A DNA stretch of 64,000 nucleotides from CAVPJW01 sp963705525 (GTDB lineage: Bacteria > Acidobacteriota > Vicinamibacteria > Vicinamibacterales > CAVPJW01). Of this stretch, positions 45,439 to 54,800 are shown one piece after another (position 1 is the stretch's first letter; each line of letters opens with the position of its first letter). A program made the translations under genes and the position numbers. The DNA lies in contig CAVPJW010000007.1 of assembly GCA_963705525.1 (NCBI GenBank), positions 744,001-808,000 on the forward strand, in the 5' to 3' direction. A model generated the notes under the pieces. The model ran no database searches, was not told where the DNA came from, and was given only the letters and a program-made list of their open reading frames with translations.

Positions 45439-46554
45439 ATGAGCGGAGTTCGAGTGCTGGTCGGCACGCGCAAGGGTGCGTTCGTCCTGACGTCGGACGG
45501 TAAGCGGAATCAATGGGAGGTCAGCGGACCGCATTTCGCGGGGTGGGAGATTTACCACCTCAAGGGATCGCCGGCCGATCCGAACAGGCTCTACGCGTCG
45601 CAAGGCAGCGGCTGGTTCGGCCAGCTCATTCAGCGATCGAACGACGGGGGCAAGACCTGGGAGCCGGTCGACAACAAGTTCGTCTACGACGGCACCCCGG
45701 GCACCCATCAGTGGTACGACGGCACGCCCCATCCTTGGGAATTCAAACGCGTGTGGCATCTCGAGCCATCGCTCTCCGATCCGGACACCGTGTATGCCGG
45801 CGTCGAAGACGCGGCGATGTTCCGAACAACCGACGGCGGCCAGTCGTGGCACGAACTGCCCGGCCTGCGCGGTCACGACTCGGGACCCCACTGGCAGCCG
45901 GGCGCTGGCGGCTTGTGTCTGCACACCATCGTCATCGATCCGAGCAATCCCAAGCGGATGTTCATCGCCATTTCCGCCGCCGGCGCGTTCCGTACCGACG
46001 ATGGCGGCGAGAGCTGGCGACCGATCAATCGCGGACTGAAATCCGAAGGGATTCCGAATCCGACAGCCGAGGTCGGTCATTGCGTGCACCGCATCGCGAT
46101 GCACCGCTCGCGCCCTGGCGTCCTCTTCATGCAGAAGCACTGGGACGTCATGCGGAGCGACGATGCGGGCGACTCGTGGCGCGAGGTGAGCGGAAATCTG
46201 CCGACCGATTTCGGGTTTGCGATCGACGTGCACGCGCACGAACCAGAGACCGTCTACGTCGTGCCGATCAAGAGCGATTCGGAGCACTATCCTCTCGATG
46301 GCCAGCTGCGCGTCTACCGAAGCCGGTCGGGCGGCAATGAATGGGAGGCGCTGACGAAGGGCTTGCCGCAACGCGACTGCTACGTCAACGTCCTGCGCGA
46401 CGCGATGGCCGTCGATTCGCTCGACTCGTGCGGCGTGTATTTCGGGACCACGGGCGGACAGGTGTATGCCTCCCCCGACGCGGGTGACAGCTGGGCACCC
46501 ATCGTTCGAGATCTCCCGGCCGTCTTGTCGGTCGAGGTTCAGACGCTGAAATGA
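45439..46554 (+). CDS. BNR/sialidase-like repeat beta-propeller protein
   Basis: ATG 45439 follows an excellent AGAAGGAGG site; the in-frame extension upstream is repeat DNA. The 371-residue product lacks a signal peptide. It has repeated BNR/Asp-box units (RSNDGGKTWEPV, RTTDGGQSWHEL, RTDDGGESWRPI, RSDDAGDSWREV, ASPDAGDSWAPI), the sort found in sialidase-like and VPS10-like propellers. No sialidase Arg triad is evident, so I do not call it an enzyme. It is translationally coupled by a 4-bp overlap to a MoaD/ThiS-like protein, a pairing seen in several bacteria with no assigned function. Confidence 0.85.
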   Translation: MSGVRVLVGTRKGAFVLTSDGKRNQWEVSGPHFAGWEIYHLKGSPADPNRLYASQGSGWFGQLIQRSNDGGKTWEPVDNKFVYDGTPGTHQWYDGTPHPWEFKRVWHLEPSLSDPDTVYAGVEDAAMFRTTDGGQSWHELPGLRGHDSGPHWQPGAGGLCLHTIVIDPSNPKRMFIAISAAGAFRTDDGGESWRPINRGLKSEGIPNPTAEVGHCVHRIAMHRSRPGVLFMQKHWDVMRSDDAGDSWREVSGNLPTDFGFAIDVHAHEPETVYVVPIKSDSEHYPLDGQLRVYRSRSGGNEWEALTKGLPQRDCYVNVLRDAMAVDSLDSCGVYFGTTGGQVYASPDAGDSWAPIVRDLPAVLSVEVQTLK

Positions 46555-46847
46555 TCAGAGTCACGCTGCCGGCGCATCTCCGCACCCTGGCCCATGTGAG
46601 CGGCGAGGTCACTCTCGACGTCGAGGGCCACATCACACAGCGGGCCATTCTCGACGCCCTGGAGAGTCGCTATCCGGTGCTGCGCGGAACCATCCGGGAT
46701 CATGTGACCCAGAAGCGCCGGCCCTTCGTCCGGTTCTTCGCGTGCGAGCAGGATCTGTCACACGAACGGCCTGACGAGCTGCTGCCCGACGCCGTCGCCA
46801 CCGGGGCAGAGCCGTTCATGGTCGTCGGCGCGATGGCCGGCGGTTGA
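46551..46847 (+). CDS. MoaD/ThiS-family ubiquitin-like sulfur-carrier protein
   Basis: This 98-residue beta-grasp protein opens MIRVTLPAHLRTLAHVSGEV and ends in MAGG, the C-terminal diglycine that MoaD/ThiS proteins need for adenylation and thiocarboxylate formation. It is slightly longer than usual (80-90). No MoeB/ThiF activator, MoaE or ThiG gene is nearby. The overlap with the BNR gene suggests a dedicated pair, perhaps a sulfur-transfer or protein-tagging role (inference). Confidence 0.88.
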   Translation: MIRVTLPAHLRTLAHVSGEVTLDVEGHITQRAILDALESRYPVLRGTIRDHVTQKRRPFVRFFACEQDLSHERPDELLPDAVATGAEPFMVVGAMAGG

Positions 46848-46858
46848 AACACGCTCCG

Positions 46859-48070
46859 CTAAAGGCTTCGGAGAAACGCGAGAAGCGCCGCCCTGCCGGC
46901 GTCGCTCAGCTGCAGGAAGCCGCGGCGCGCGAGATCACCTTCGGCGCCGTGGCGGCGGATGGCGTCCTCGATGGTCGCGGCGGATCCATCGTGCAGTAAC
47001 GGCCTGCGCAGGCGAAGACCCCACAACGACGGCGTGCGAATCTCCTCGGGCGCGCCGGCTCCTTGTTGAATGCCGTCGCCGGTCGCGATGTCGTGCAGCA
47101 GAAGATCAGAGAAGAGCGGGACTGAACGTCGGTCGAAGAGCGGATTCGCGCTCGGCCCCGTCATGAGCGCAGGCACGTGGCAGGTCGCACATCCGACGGC
47201 GGCGAAGGTCTGCTCTCCCGTCCTGATCGTGTCGTCGCTCGATCCGCGGCCGAGCGGCGCAAGAAATCTCATGAAGCTGGCGAAGTTGTCGATGCCTCGA
47301 CGACCCGTCCGCGGCTCCCTGACGTCTTCGGGATCCGGGATCGGATCGCAGGCTTTCATGCGACTCGCCGGCACGCCGACGGCGACTTCCCGCGAGAACA
47401 GATCGTTGGTAATGCCCATCTCGTTGCGATAGGCATCGGCGCCAAACGCCAGGAGCGTCGCATGCTGCGCCTTCCAGCCGAATCGGCCCACGCGCCGATC
47501 GCCCGAGGCCACATCCGTGACGATCGCGGCGCGGCCGCTCACGCCGTCCCGATTTCGATCGGAGGGATCTTCGAGCCCGAGCAGGGTCTCGTCAGGAATG
47601 GCTTCGACGAGTCCCGCGCCGAAGAGCGGAATGGGCACGCGGCGCACGACGATGGTGGCCTCGGCTGGAATCGTCGGCTGGCACGCGTGGTTCGGAATCG
47701 AGAAGAGATGGAAGAGCGTTTCACCCGACGCGTCGAGCGGGACGAACTCTCCGCGCGATCCGCGACGGCCGGCACGGACTTCCGCGATCACGCTGGTGCC
47801 GCCGACGGCCGGCACGTTGTGGCAGACGGCGCAACTGGTGCCGTTGAACGCGGGCCCGAGTCCTTCCTCCGCCGTCTCCACCTCGAGAAAGTCGTCAAGC
47901 CCGAGCCGAAACTCCTCGAAATCGGCAGGCGTAATTCCGGGAAGGGGATCGCCGGGTGCGGCGCTCGGAGCCTGCGCGAGCACCAGGCCGCCCAGGAACA
48001 CGGACAGACCGACGGCCATGAGCATCGCCACGTGAACCGCTTTGAGCGAAAGGAGGCGAATCGGAGACAT
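46859..48070 (-). CDS. Di-heme oxidoreductase (DHOR/thiol oxidoreductase-like), exported
   Basis: ATG 48068-48070 was chosen because it falls 2 bp after the upstream TAG and opens a signal peptide (VAMLMAVGLSVFLGGLVLAQ). The 403-residue product has two c-heme motifs, CAVCH in NGTSCAVCHNVPAVGG and CATCH in AAVGCATCHVPALMTG. Between them lie stretches such as LFHLFSIPNHACQ and FGWKAQHATL that are typical of the DHOR family. The family is related to MauG-type di-heme enzymes and often sits with metal-uptake or peroxide-related genes. It is the last gene of a leftward unit with cupredoxin, porin and DtxR-type regulator. Confidence 0.88.
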   Translation of the reverse strand: MSPIRLLSLKAVHVAMLMAVGLSVFLGGLVLAQAPSAAPGDPLPGITPADFEEFRLGLDDFLEVETAEEGLGPAFNGTSCAVCHNVPAVGGTSVIAEVRAGRRGSRGEFVPLDASGETLFHLFSIPNHACQPTIPAEATIVVRRVPIPLFGAGLVEAIPDETLLGLEDPSDRNRDGVSGRAAIVTDVASGDRRVGRFGWKAQHATLLAFGADAYRNEMGITNDLFSREVAVGVPASRMKACDPIPDPEDVREPRTGRRGIDNFASFMRFLAPLGRGSSDDTIRTGEQTFAAVGCATCHVPALMTGPSANPLFDRRSVPLFSDLLLHDIATGDGIQQGAGAPEEIRTPSLWGLRLRRPLLHDGSAATIEDAIRRHGAEGDLARRGFLQLSDAGRAALLAFLRSL

Positions 48071-48072
48071 GC

Positions 48073-48448
48073 CTACTCGGCGATGATCACACCGCGCATG
48101 AACGCGTGGCCGGCCCCACAGAGGTGCGAGCACTCGAATTCGTGCCGACCACTTTCCGGCTCGAAGACGACGGTCGTGTCGCCGCGTCCTCGCTTCGGAA
48201 GCACGACGTTGATGTCCGTGCCCACGATGTGGAAACCGTGCGCCGTATCCTCGCTCCGGAGCCGGATCTCGAGTCGCGTGCCCGCTTTCACGCGGATCTC
48301 AGACGGCGTGAAGCTGTACCGCTCGGCCGAGATTTCGACGACCTGAGCCTCCTGCGAGGCGGACGCTCGGGAATGCGCTCCGCTCGCCGTCATGCACGCC
48401 AAACAGCATGGCTGCGGCAAGCACGAGCGAACCGGGTCTCCAGGACAT
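48073..48448 (-). CDS. Cupredoxin-like periplasmic protein with CuA-like ligand set, frame broken near 48376
   Basis: ATG 48446-48448 overlaps the porin stop as TGATG and opens a signal peptide (GSLVLAAAMLFGV) in one frame. Removing one base near 48376 joins it to the main domain (SASQEAQVVEISAERYSF). The ligand region HEFECSHLCGAGHAFMRG has C-x3-C-x3-H-x2-M, the pattern of the CuA site in cytochrome oxidase subunit II, but with His where CuA has the carbonyl-providing Glu. An upstream His in SEDTAHGFHIV is also in place. The repaired length is about 124 residues. It could be a copper carrier or an electron-transfer cupredoxin. The annotated-style start at 48420 would omit the signal. Confidence 0.72.
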
Positions 48449-49567
48449 CAGAACCACCATCCCAAACCGAGATTGAACGAGTTCGGCGAATGCACAACCG
48501 GGCTCTGGTTGCGGACGACGGTGTAGTCCATCTTGATCGCGATGTCTGGATCGGGCCAGTAATTGGCGCCGACAATCCACGCGTCGCGATCGAACTCGAG
48601 GAGAGGCACGTGGCCCGGCGGCATCCGGTACTGCGTGTCGAAATTCTCGTAGCGCGTGAACGCGCCGACATCGCCAATCCGCGCGCCGGAGATCACGCGA
48701 TAGCCGGCCTCGGCGTAGAAGCCGCGCAGGTCTCGCGCGACGTTGGGGTCGACGCCTGTCCCCCGCGCGAGCGCGTTGTTCAACTGATCGGCGTTGTCAA
48801 TCCAGGCCTGAACGAATTCGGTGCGCAGCTCCAGGCGACTTCGGGTGTACCGCGCGTCGGCCTCCACGAGCGACACCGGAACGTCGAATCGAGGCTGGAA
48901 TTCGAATCCGGATCGGCCCGACCATCCGCTCGCGCCCACTGTCAACCCCCGATAGCCGACGTACTCGAGGCGGCCTGTCACGGCGGGCCGACGAATGTGG
49001 GCCTCGGCGCCTTGCTGCCGGCCCTCGCGAATGCCTTCGTCGGCGGTGAATTCGGCGGCATCGAGTGGCGCCGTCAAGAAGGCCCGGTAGCGCCAGCCTC
49101 GCCCCACTTCGCCGTGCACTCCGGCACCCACTTCAAACCACGTCGTCGGAATGATGACGGTATCGACGAACGGCCGCTCCACCCCGTAGTACGTGGGCGG
49201 TTCGTGTCGCTCGTTGATGATGCCTATCGGCATCAGCATCATGCCAGCCCGCACGTTGAAAGATCGCTTCAGCAGGAAGTCGAGATACGCCTGTTCGAGC
49301 TCGAGTTCGCCTTTCTCTTCGAGTCCCTCCACCACGGCGTGCTCGAGCTCAAGTTCGCCGACAAAGCGAATGCGATCGGTGAACGAATGCGTGACGAGAA
49401 GGACGAACCGATGGAAGTCGACGATGGCATCCGAGAATTCCGGGTTGTTGAAATGAAGATCCATGTAGCCGGACAGCGAGGTGCGCGGCGGCTCGGCGTC
49501 CGGGCTGAGTGCTCTGGCGAAGCGCGGGCCCTTCGAGCAGACACAGAACCAGGACAACGACTTGCAC
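48448..49567 (-). CDS. Outer-membrane porin-like barrel, 5' end merged with the regulator gene
   Basis: The body (about 49515 to 48448) is a 16-strand-style barrel with alternating aromatic residues, opening SLSGYMDLHFNNPEF and ending NSFNLGLGWWF. It resembles porins found with metal or phosphate uptake genes. The frame reads further up to 49650, but that part lacks a signal peptide. A signal-like stretch KLLVQVVVLVLCLLEGPAL lies in the regulator's frame just upstream. Removing one base near 49519 (CTTCGCC to CTTGCC) joins it to ARALSPDAEPP. GTG 49565-49567 could be the start. TGATG coupling to the cupredoxin follows. Confidence 0.7.
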
Positions 49568-50224
49568 GAGAAGCTTCGATGCCGCGCGCGTGCCAATCGT
49601 GATCCGTTGGCTGTTCTTTCCGCGCACACGAACGCTGTCGGCCGCGGCATTCCTGGCCTCGACCTCGATGACCTCGCCGGGCTTGAGGTGATGCTGCTCG
49701 ACGAAGCGCAGGAATTCCTTGTCCTGATCGACGACGCGCGTCACGGTCACCGGCGTGTCGAGCGGACAGGTGAGCAGCGTCTGCGCTTCCTTTTCCTTCA
49801 CCAGCCCTTCGGCATCCGGAATGGGATCGCCGTGCGGATCGACTTCGGGCCGACCGAGCATCTCGTCCATCCGGTCGACCAGGCGGTCGGTGACGACGTG
49901 CTCGAGCTGTTCGGCTTCGTCGTGAACCTCGTCCCAGGAATAGCCCATGACCTGGACGAGGAAGAGCTCGATGAGGCGATGGCGGCGCAGAACGAGCACC
50001 GCAAGGCGCTTGCCCGCCGACGTCAGTGCCACGCCGCTGTACGGTTCGTACTCCACGAGGCCCGACTCCGCCAGCGTCTTCACCATCGTGGTCGCGGTGC
50101 CGGGAACGACGCCGAGGGCGGATGAGAGCTGACCCATCGGAAGCAGGCGCTCGGACGGCGGAAGGGCACCGAGTCCGAGGTAGATGGCCTTCAGGTAGTT
50201 CTCAACCGTACTGGATGGGGGCAT
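49349..50224 (-). CDS. DtxR/MntR-family metal-dependent regulator, probably ending near 49560
   Basis: Residues 1-70 are a winged helix (VENYLKAIYLG, VPGTATTMVKTLAESGLVEYE). Residues 70-140 form the metal-binding dimer domain (RRHRLIELFLVQVMGYSWDEVHDEAEQLEH, with E/H ligands), and 150-220 a FeoA/SH3-like domain ending RITIGTRAASKLLV. A family member would stop about here (about 220 residues). This frame instead continues 70 residues over the porin gene, first through a signal-like hydrophobic stretch and then out of frame. Either a base error or a deletion has removed the stop. It likely represses the metal-uptake or porin unit when Mn or Fe is bound. Two tandem boxes lie at its own promoter. 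Confidence 0.82.
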   Translation of the reverse strand: MPPSSTVENYLKAIYLGLGALPPSERLLPMGQLSSALGVVPGTATTMVKTLAESGLVEYEPYSGVALTSAGKRLAVLVLRRHRLIELFLVQVMGYSWDEVHDEAEQLEHVVTDRLVDRMDEMLGRPEVDPHGDPIPDAEGLVKEKEAQTLLTCPLDTPVTVTRVVDQDKEFLRFVEQHHLKPGEVIEVEARNAAADSVRVRGKNSQRITIGTRAASKLLVQVVVLVLCLLEGPALRQSTQPGRRAAAHLAVRLHGSSFQQPGILGCHRRLPSVRPSRHAFVHRSHSLCRRT

Positions 50225-50237
50225 TCACGGTAGGGTA

Positions 50238-50281
50238 ATTGTAATTTTGATTCATCGTCAATACAAATTTTGATACATCGT
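50238..50281 (-). promoter_or_regulatory. Promoter and tandem operator-like repeats of the DtxR-type gene
   Basis: Reading leftward, TTGTAT and TACAAT are 17 bp apart (TACAAT complements 50238-50243). The start would fall near 50231, giving a 5' leader of only about 7 nt before ATG 50224 and no ribosome site. Two direct repeats AATTTTGATTCATCGT (50243-50258) and AATTTTGATACATCGT (50266-50281) lie 23 bp apart, about two helical turns, across this promoter. They are AT-rich in a high-GC context, fitting an autoregulatory site. Confidence 0.55.
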
Positions 50282-50337
50282 AATCGCTGAGAAATCTGTG
50301 GGTTCCAGCGTGACTGACTGAGACAGGTCGCCACCAA

Positions 50338-51144
50338 TCACCAGCGTACCTGTGAGGGCGGATGGTGTTTGTGGTGAATGCCCTGCCTGTGCCAGGAGAG
50401 CGACCGCACTATATTCTTGGGGGAACGGAGACGTGCGAGCTGCCGCCGGACCAGGGGACTCGTGAGTTCTCTGAGGGCACCCTTCCCCACCCAGCGCGCG
50501 GCGGCGTTCGCCGAGACGGACAACCGACGGGCCACCGTGAGTGCTTCCGCATTGAGCGCAAGGTTGCGCCTTCCAATCAGGCGCAGCGCCCAGCTCACGC
50601 CTTTCTTCACAAAGTTCCGCTCGTCGGTGGCGGCGCGTTCGATGAGCGCCAGGCTCTCAATGAACTGCTCATCCGCGGCAGACTTATCGTGCAGGGCAAG
50701 ACTCGCCAGCAGCGCAAACGACGCGCGCTTCGCGAACTCGCCGCGCAGCGCATGCCACTTGGCAACTTTGTCCCAGGCATGCGGCGTCCGGTCGAAGAGA
50801 TGAAAGCAAAGGGTGTCGCAGATGCCCCAGTTGTCGAAGTCGTGGCACCATCGGTCCATCTGCGCGGACGTGACGCGCGCAGGTTCATCGACAAATGATG
50901 TGAGCAGCCGGGCTTCGTACCAGCCCGTATCCCACAGCGCGCCCGCAAGCTCGTGATTGCGGCCGAGCCGCTTGGCGAGCACCTGTATGTTCGCCATCGA
51001 CACACCGAAGGCTTTGCGCGCATTGATGCCGAACCGGGTGAGGTTGCTGCGGTCGCGGTCGGTGCTCTTCTGTTTGAGCCACGCCAGCGCGGCCTGAACA
51101 TCCCCGTCAATCGATTGGTGGCGTCTAGCCGGCTTCTTCGCCAT
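50338..51144 (-). CDS. AlkD-like DNA alkylation repair protein (HEAT-repeat)
   Basis: This 268-residue all-helical protein of the DNA_alkylation family shows an LTRFGINARKAFGVSMANIQVLAK start, WDTGWYEARLLTSFVDEP, and MDRWCHDFDNWGICDTLCFHLF, where Trp and Asp residues of the AlkD active cleft lie. RNFVKKGVSWALRLIGRRN follows. AlkD excises 3- and 7-methylpurines without base flipping. It is not linked to the Ada-AlkA gene 5 kb away, but both serve alkylation damage. Confidence 0.88.
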   Translation of the reverse strand: MAKKPARRHQSIDGDVQAALAWLKQKSTDRDRSNLTRFGINARKAFGVSMANIQVLAKRLGRNHELAGALWDTGWYEARLLTSFVDEPARVTSAQMDRWCHDFDNWGICDTLCFHLFDRTPHAWDKVAKWHALRGEFAKRASFALLASLALHDKSAADEQFIESLALIERAATDERNFVKKGVSWALRLIGRRNLALNAEALTVARRLSVSANAAARWVGKGALRELTSPLVRRQLARLRSPKNIVRSLSWHRQGIHHKHHPPSQVRW

Positions 51145-51191
51145 GTCTGTGGGCGCAAGCTGTCACGGTCTACAAACTACTAAAATGAGGC

Positions 51192-51704
51192 ATGCCGGGT
51201 CGAGAGTGCTACCACTGCAAGCAATGGGTGGAAGACGGTGAAGCGCACGACTGCTGGACGACGACCGAAGCGGCGCTGACCGCCGACCTCTCCGACGATC
51301 TTCAGGCCGCCTGGGAGCGGCTCCGCGAGACGGCCGTGTCCTTCGGCGACCAACGGATTTACGCGTCCCACAGCTCCATCATGTTTTCGCGCAAGTCCTG
51401 CTATTTCTTCGTGCGGCCGAAGAAGAACTTTCTTGAAGTCTGCGTGTTCCTTGGCCGGACGTTGAAGGCTTCTCAGGTGCGGCGCGTGGATCGCGCATCG
51501 AAATCGAAAATGGCTCACCTCATCCACATCAATCACAGAGACCAGGTCGAGCCGCCCATTACGGATTGGCTACAGGAAGCCTACGAGCTGCCGGATACGC
51601 TCTCCGTCACGATCACAAAGAAGCGCGTGACGTCGAGGCGTGCAGTTCCGAGAAGGGCCATGTCCTCGCGAAAACCGGCCGTGAAGCCAAAGCGCCGGCG
51701 ATAA
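51192..51704 (+). CDS. DUF5655-type protein with N-terminal zinc-knuckle-like motif
   Basis: This 170-residue protein starts C6-Y-H-C9 and adds H19-D-C21, a compact zinc-ribbon-like set. The middle (about 35-130) looks like the DUF5655 domain, with an ERLRETAVSFGDQRIYASHS opening and YFFVRPKKNFLEVCVFLG strand. The tail is very basic (RRAVPRRAMSSRKPAVKPKRRR), suggesting nucleic-acid contact. It is divergent from the AlkD-like gene by 47 bp. Function unknown. Confidence 0.65.
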   Translation: MPGRECYHCKQWVEDGEAHDCWTTTEAALTADLSDDLQAAWERLRETAVSFGDQRIYASHSSIMFSRKSCYFFVRPKKNFLEVCVFLGRTLKASQVRRVDRASKSKMAHLIHINHRDQVEPPITDWLQEAYELPDTLSVTITKKRVTSRRAVPRRAMSSRKPAVKPKRRR

Positions 51705-51850
51705 GGCCAGATAGCAGGGGCTGAAACACTTCAGCGCGGCAGTATCCGTCTGGCGGAATTCACTAGAGTTAGAAATTGCCTTGAGGCAAAGTTGCTTGTC
51801 TGTCGGTGAACGGCAGGCAGCCGGAAGCTCCTGCCTGTTGAGAACGGTCA

Positions 51851-54800
51851 ATGTCTCACGAGACGCGCGCGCTCGACGTGCATCGATCAAGGAGACGGGA
51901 CCTTACCGCCGAGCACGTCGCCGCGCGCGTTCTGGTTGAGGCTTCCACATTCGCAGAAGCCGCTCCCAAGATCATCGAGGCCATCTGCGACACGCTGGGA
52001 TGGGAGCACGGCGCCCTCTGGACCGTCGACCGTGCCGCCGGCGTTCTCCGCTGCGTCGAGATATGGACCTCTCCTGCCGTCAAACTGCCCGAGTTCGACG
52101 AGATAAGCCGGCGATCGACCTTCGCGCGCGGAGTTGGTCTCCCCGGCCGTGTCTGGGCGGACGGCCAGCCCGCGTGGATTCCTGACGTCGTCCGCGACAC
52201 GAATTTTCCCCGCGCGCCCATCGCGGCCCGCGAAGGCCTGCACGGCGCCTTCGGTTTCCCCATCCTGCACCGCGGCGAGGTCCTTCACGTCATGGAGTTC
52301 TTCAGCCGTGAAATCCGTGAGCCCGACGATGAGCTGCTCTCGATGCTTACGAGCGTCGGCAACCAGATCGGTCTCTTCGCCGATCGGACGCGCGCGCAGG
52401 AAGAGCTCGACAGGTTCTTCACGCTGTCGCTCGACATGCTGTGCATCGCCGGGTTCGACGGGTACTTCAAGCGCGTCAACCCCGCCTGGGAGCGGGCTCT
52501 GGGCTACAGCCATGAGGAGCTGCTCTCCCGTCCTATCATGGACTTCGTCCACCCGGACGACCGCCAGGCAACGAGTGCCGAACTGAAAAAGCAGGCCGAC
52601 GGCCAGCCCATCATCTATTTCGAGAACCGGTATCTTCACAAGGACGGCACGCTCCGCTGGCTGCTCTGGACGTCCACGCCGTTCTGCGAACAACAAGTCG
52701 TGTATGCGGCGGGGCGCGACATTACGGAACGAAAGGCCGCCGAAGAGACTCTGGCGAGCTACGCGCGCGATCTCGAACGAACCCATCGCGACCTCGCGAC
52801 TCAGGCGTCGCGGCTGGAGCAGCTCGTCAAGGAGCTGGAGGTCTCGAAGCGGCGGGCCGAGGAGGCGACGGAGGCGAAGAGCGCATTCCTCGCCAACATG
52901 AGCCACGAGATCCGTACGCCCCTCAATGCGATCCTCGGCATGTCCACGCTGGCGCTCGACACGAGGCTCTCAGCCGAGCAGCGTGGGTACATCGCCACGG
53001 TGAAGTCGTCTGCGGAATCGCTTCTGGCCATCGTCAACGACGTTCTCGACTTCTCGAAGATCGAGGCGCGCCGGCTCGAGCTCGAGCGCACCGAGTTCGA
53101 CCTTCGTGACACCGTCGGCGACACCGCTCGGCTGCTGGCGCTGCGCGCCGCCGAAAACGGCCTCGAGCTCGCGTGTCGCATCGCGCCAGACGTGCCGGAA
53201 GTGCTGCTCGGCGACCCCGGACGGCTTCGCCAGGTTCTGTTGAACGTGTTGGGAAATGCTGTCAAGTTTACGGCGAGGGGCGAGGTCGTGCTCCGTGCGA
53301 GCGTTCAATCGTCCAGCGCCGACCGAGTGACGCTGCTCTTTGCCGTCAGTGATACCGGGATCGGCATTCCCCCGGAAAAGCAGCGGCAGATTTTTCAGGC
53401 GTTCACACAGGCCGACAGCTCCACGACGCGACGCTACGGAGGCACCGGTCTCGGCCTCGCGATCTCCCTGCACCTGGTCGAATTGATGGGCGGGCGCATG
53501 TGGGTCGAGAGCGAAGTCGGCCGCGGCAGCACCTTCTCGTTCACGGCACAATTCGAGAGGCCCACGACGGTCGCCGTGCACACCGGCCTGACCAAACCAG
53601 AGGCGCTCGAGGGACTGCGGGTCCTCGTCGTGGATGACAACGCGACCAATCGCCGGATCCTCGAAGAGATGCTGGTCAGCTGGAAGATGAGACCCACTGT
53701 TGTCGGGGACGCACACGCCGCCTTGACCGCACTGAAGCGAGCCGTCACGGCGAAGGAACCCTTCGATGTGGTGGTGTCGGACTGTCAGATGCCGGAGGTG
53801 GACGGCTTCATGCTGGCGCGTCGCATCCGGCACGACAAACGGCTCGGCAGCACGCCCATCGTCATGCTGACATCGGTCGGTCAGACTGACGACATCAGTC
53901 GCCGGAAGAAGGACGTCGTCGACGTTTATCTCAGCAAGCCGGTCAAACACTCGGATTTGCTGGACGCGCTGGCGAAGCTGCTCGGCGTCTCGACTCGCCA
54001 TGCGGGCACCGAAGTCACAGCGCGCCGCTCGCCATCACACCGTGCGCTGCGCGTGCTCGTCGCCGAGGACAATCCGGTGAATCGCACGCTGGTCACGAAG
54101 CTGCTCCAGAAGCGCGGGCACAAGGTGAAAGCGGTCGAAAACGGTCGCGAGGCGGTCGCCGCGATCGAATCGGGTGAGGCGTTCGACCTGGGATTGATGG
54201 ACCTGCAGATGCCTGAAATGAGCGGGTTCGAGGCCACGCAGGCCATCCGGAAGCGGGAAGGGACTGAGGGCGCGCACTTGCCTATCATCGCGCTGACGGC
54301 GCACGCCATGGAGGGCGACCGAGAACGGTGTCTGGCGGCCGGCATGGATGGATACCTTCCGAAACCTATCGACGTGAACGAGCTCATCGCATTAGTGGAA
54401 CGGTTCGGCGAGGTCGATGACGCCGGAACGACCGAGGAACTGGAACCCGAGGACCGCAGTGCCGTGTTCAATGAACAGACCGCCCTGGAATACACCGGCG
54501 GCGATCGGAGCCTGCTGAAGCAAGTCGTGCGGATCTTTCGCTCGGATTACCCTTCGTCTCTTCGCGGTATTGAACGCGCCATCGCACGTCGTGACGGCGA
54601 GGCGCTTCGCTTGACCGCTCATCGGTTGAAGGGCGCTATCGCGACGGTTGGAGCGTCCGCCTCGAGAGAGGCCGCAGCCAAACTCGAAGAGATGGCTCGC
54701 TCCAACAATTTCGACGAGATCCCACGTGGATACGCAACGCTCCGCGCGCAGATCGCGCTGCTTGAACGAGCCTTCAATGACGCCGGCCTCGTCGCTCGCA

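Noticed and set aside
50243..50281. Start of a CRISPR or other repeat array
   Set aside because: Only two 16-bp units, 23 bp apart, lying across a promoter; no further copies or cas genes.
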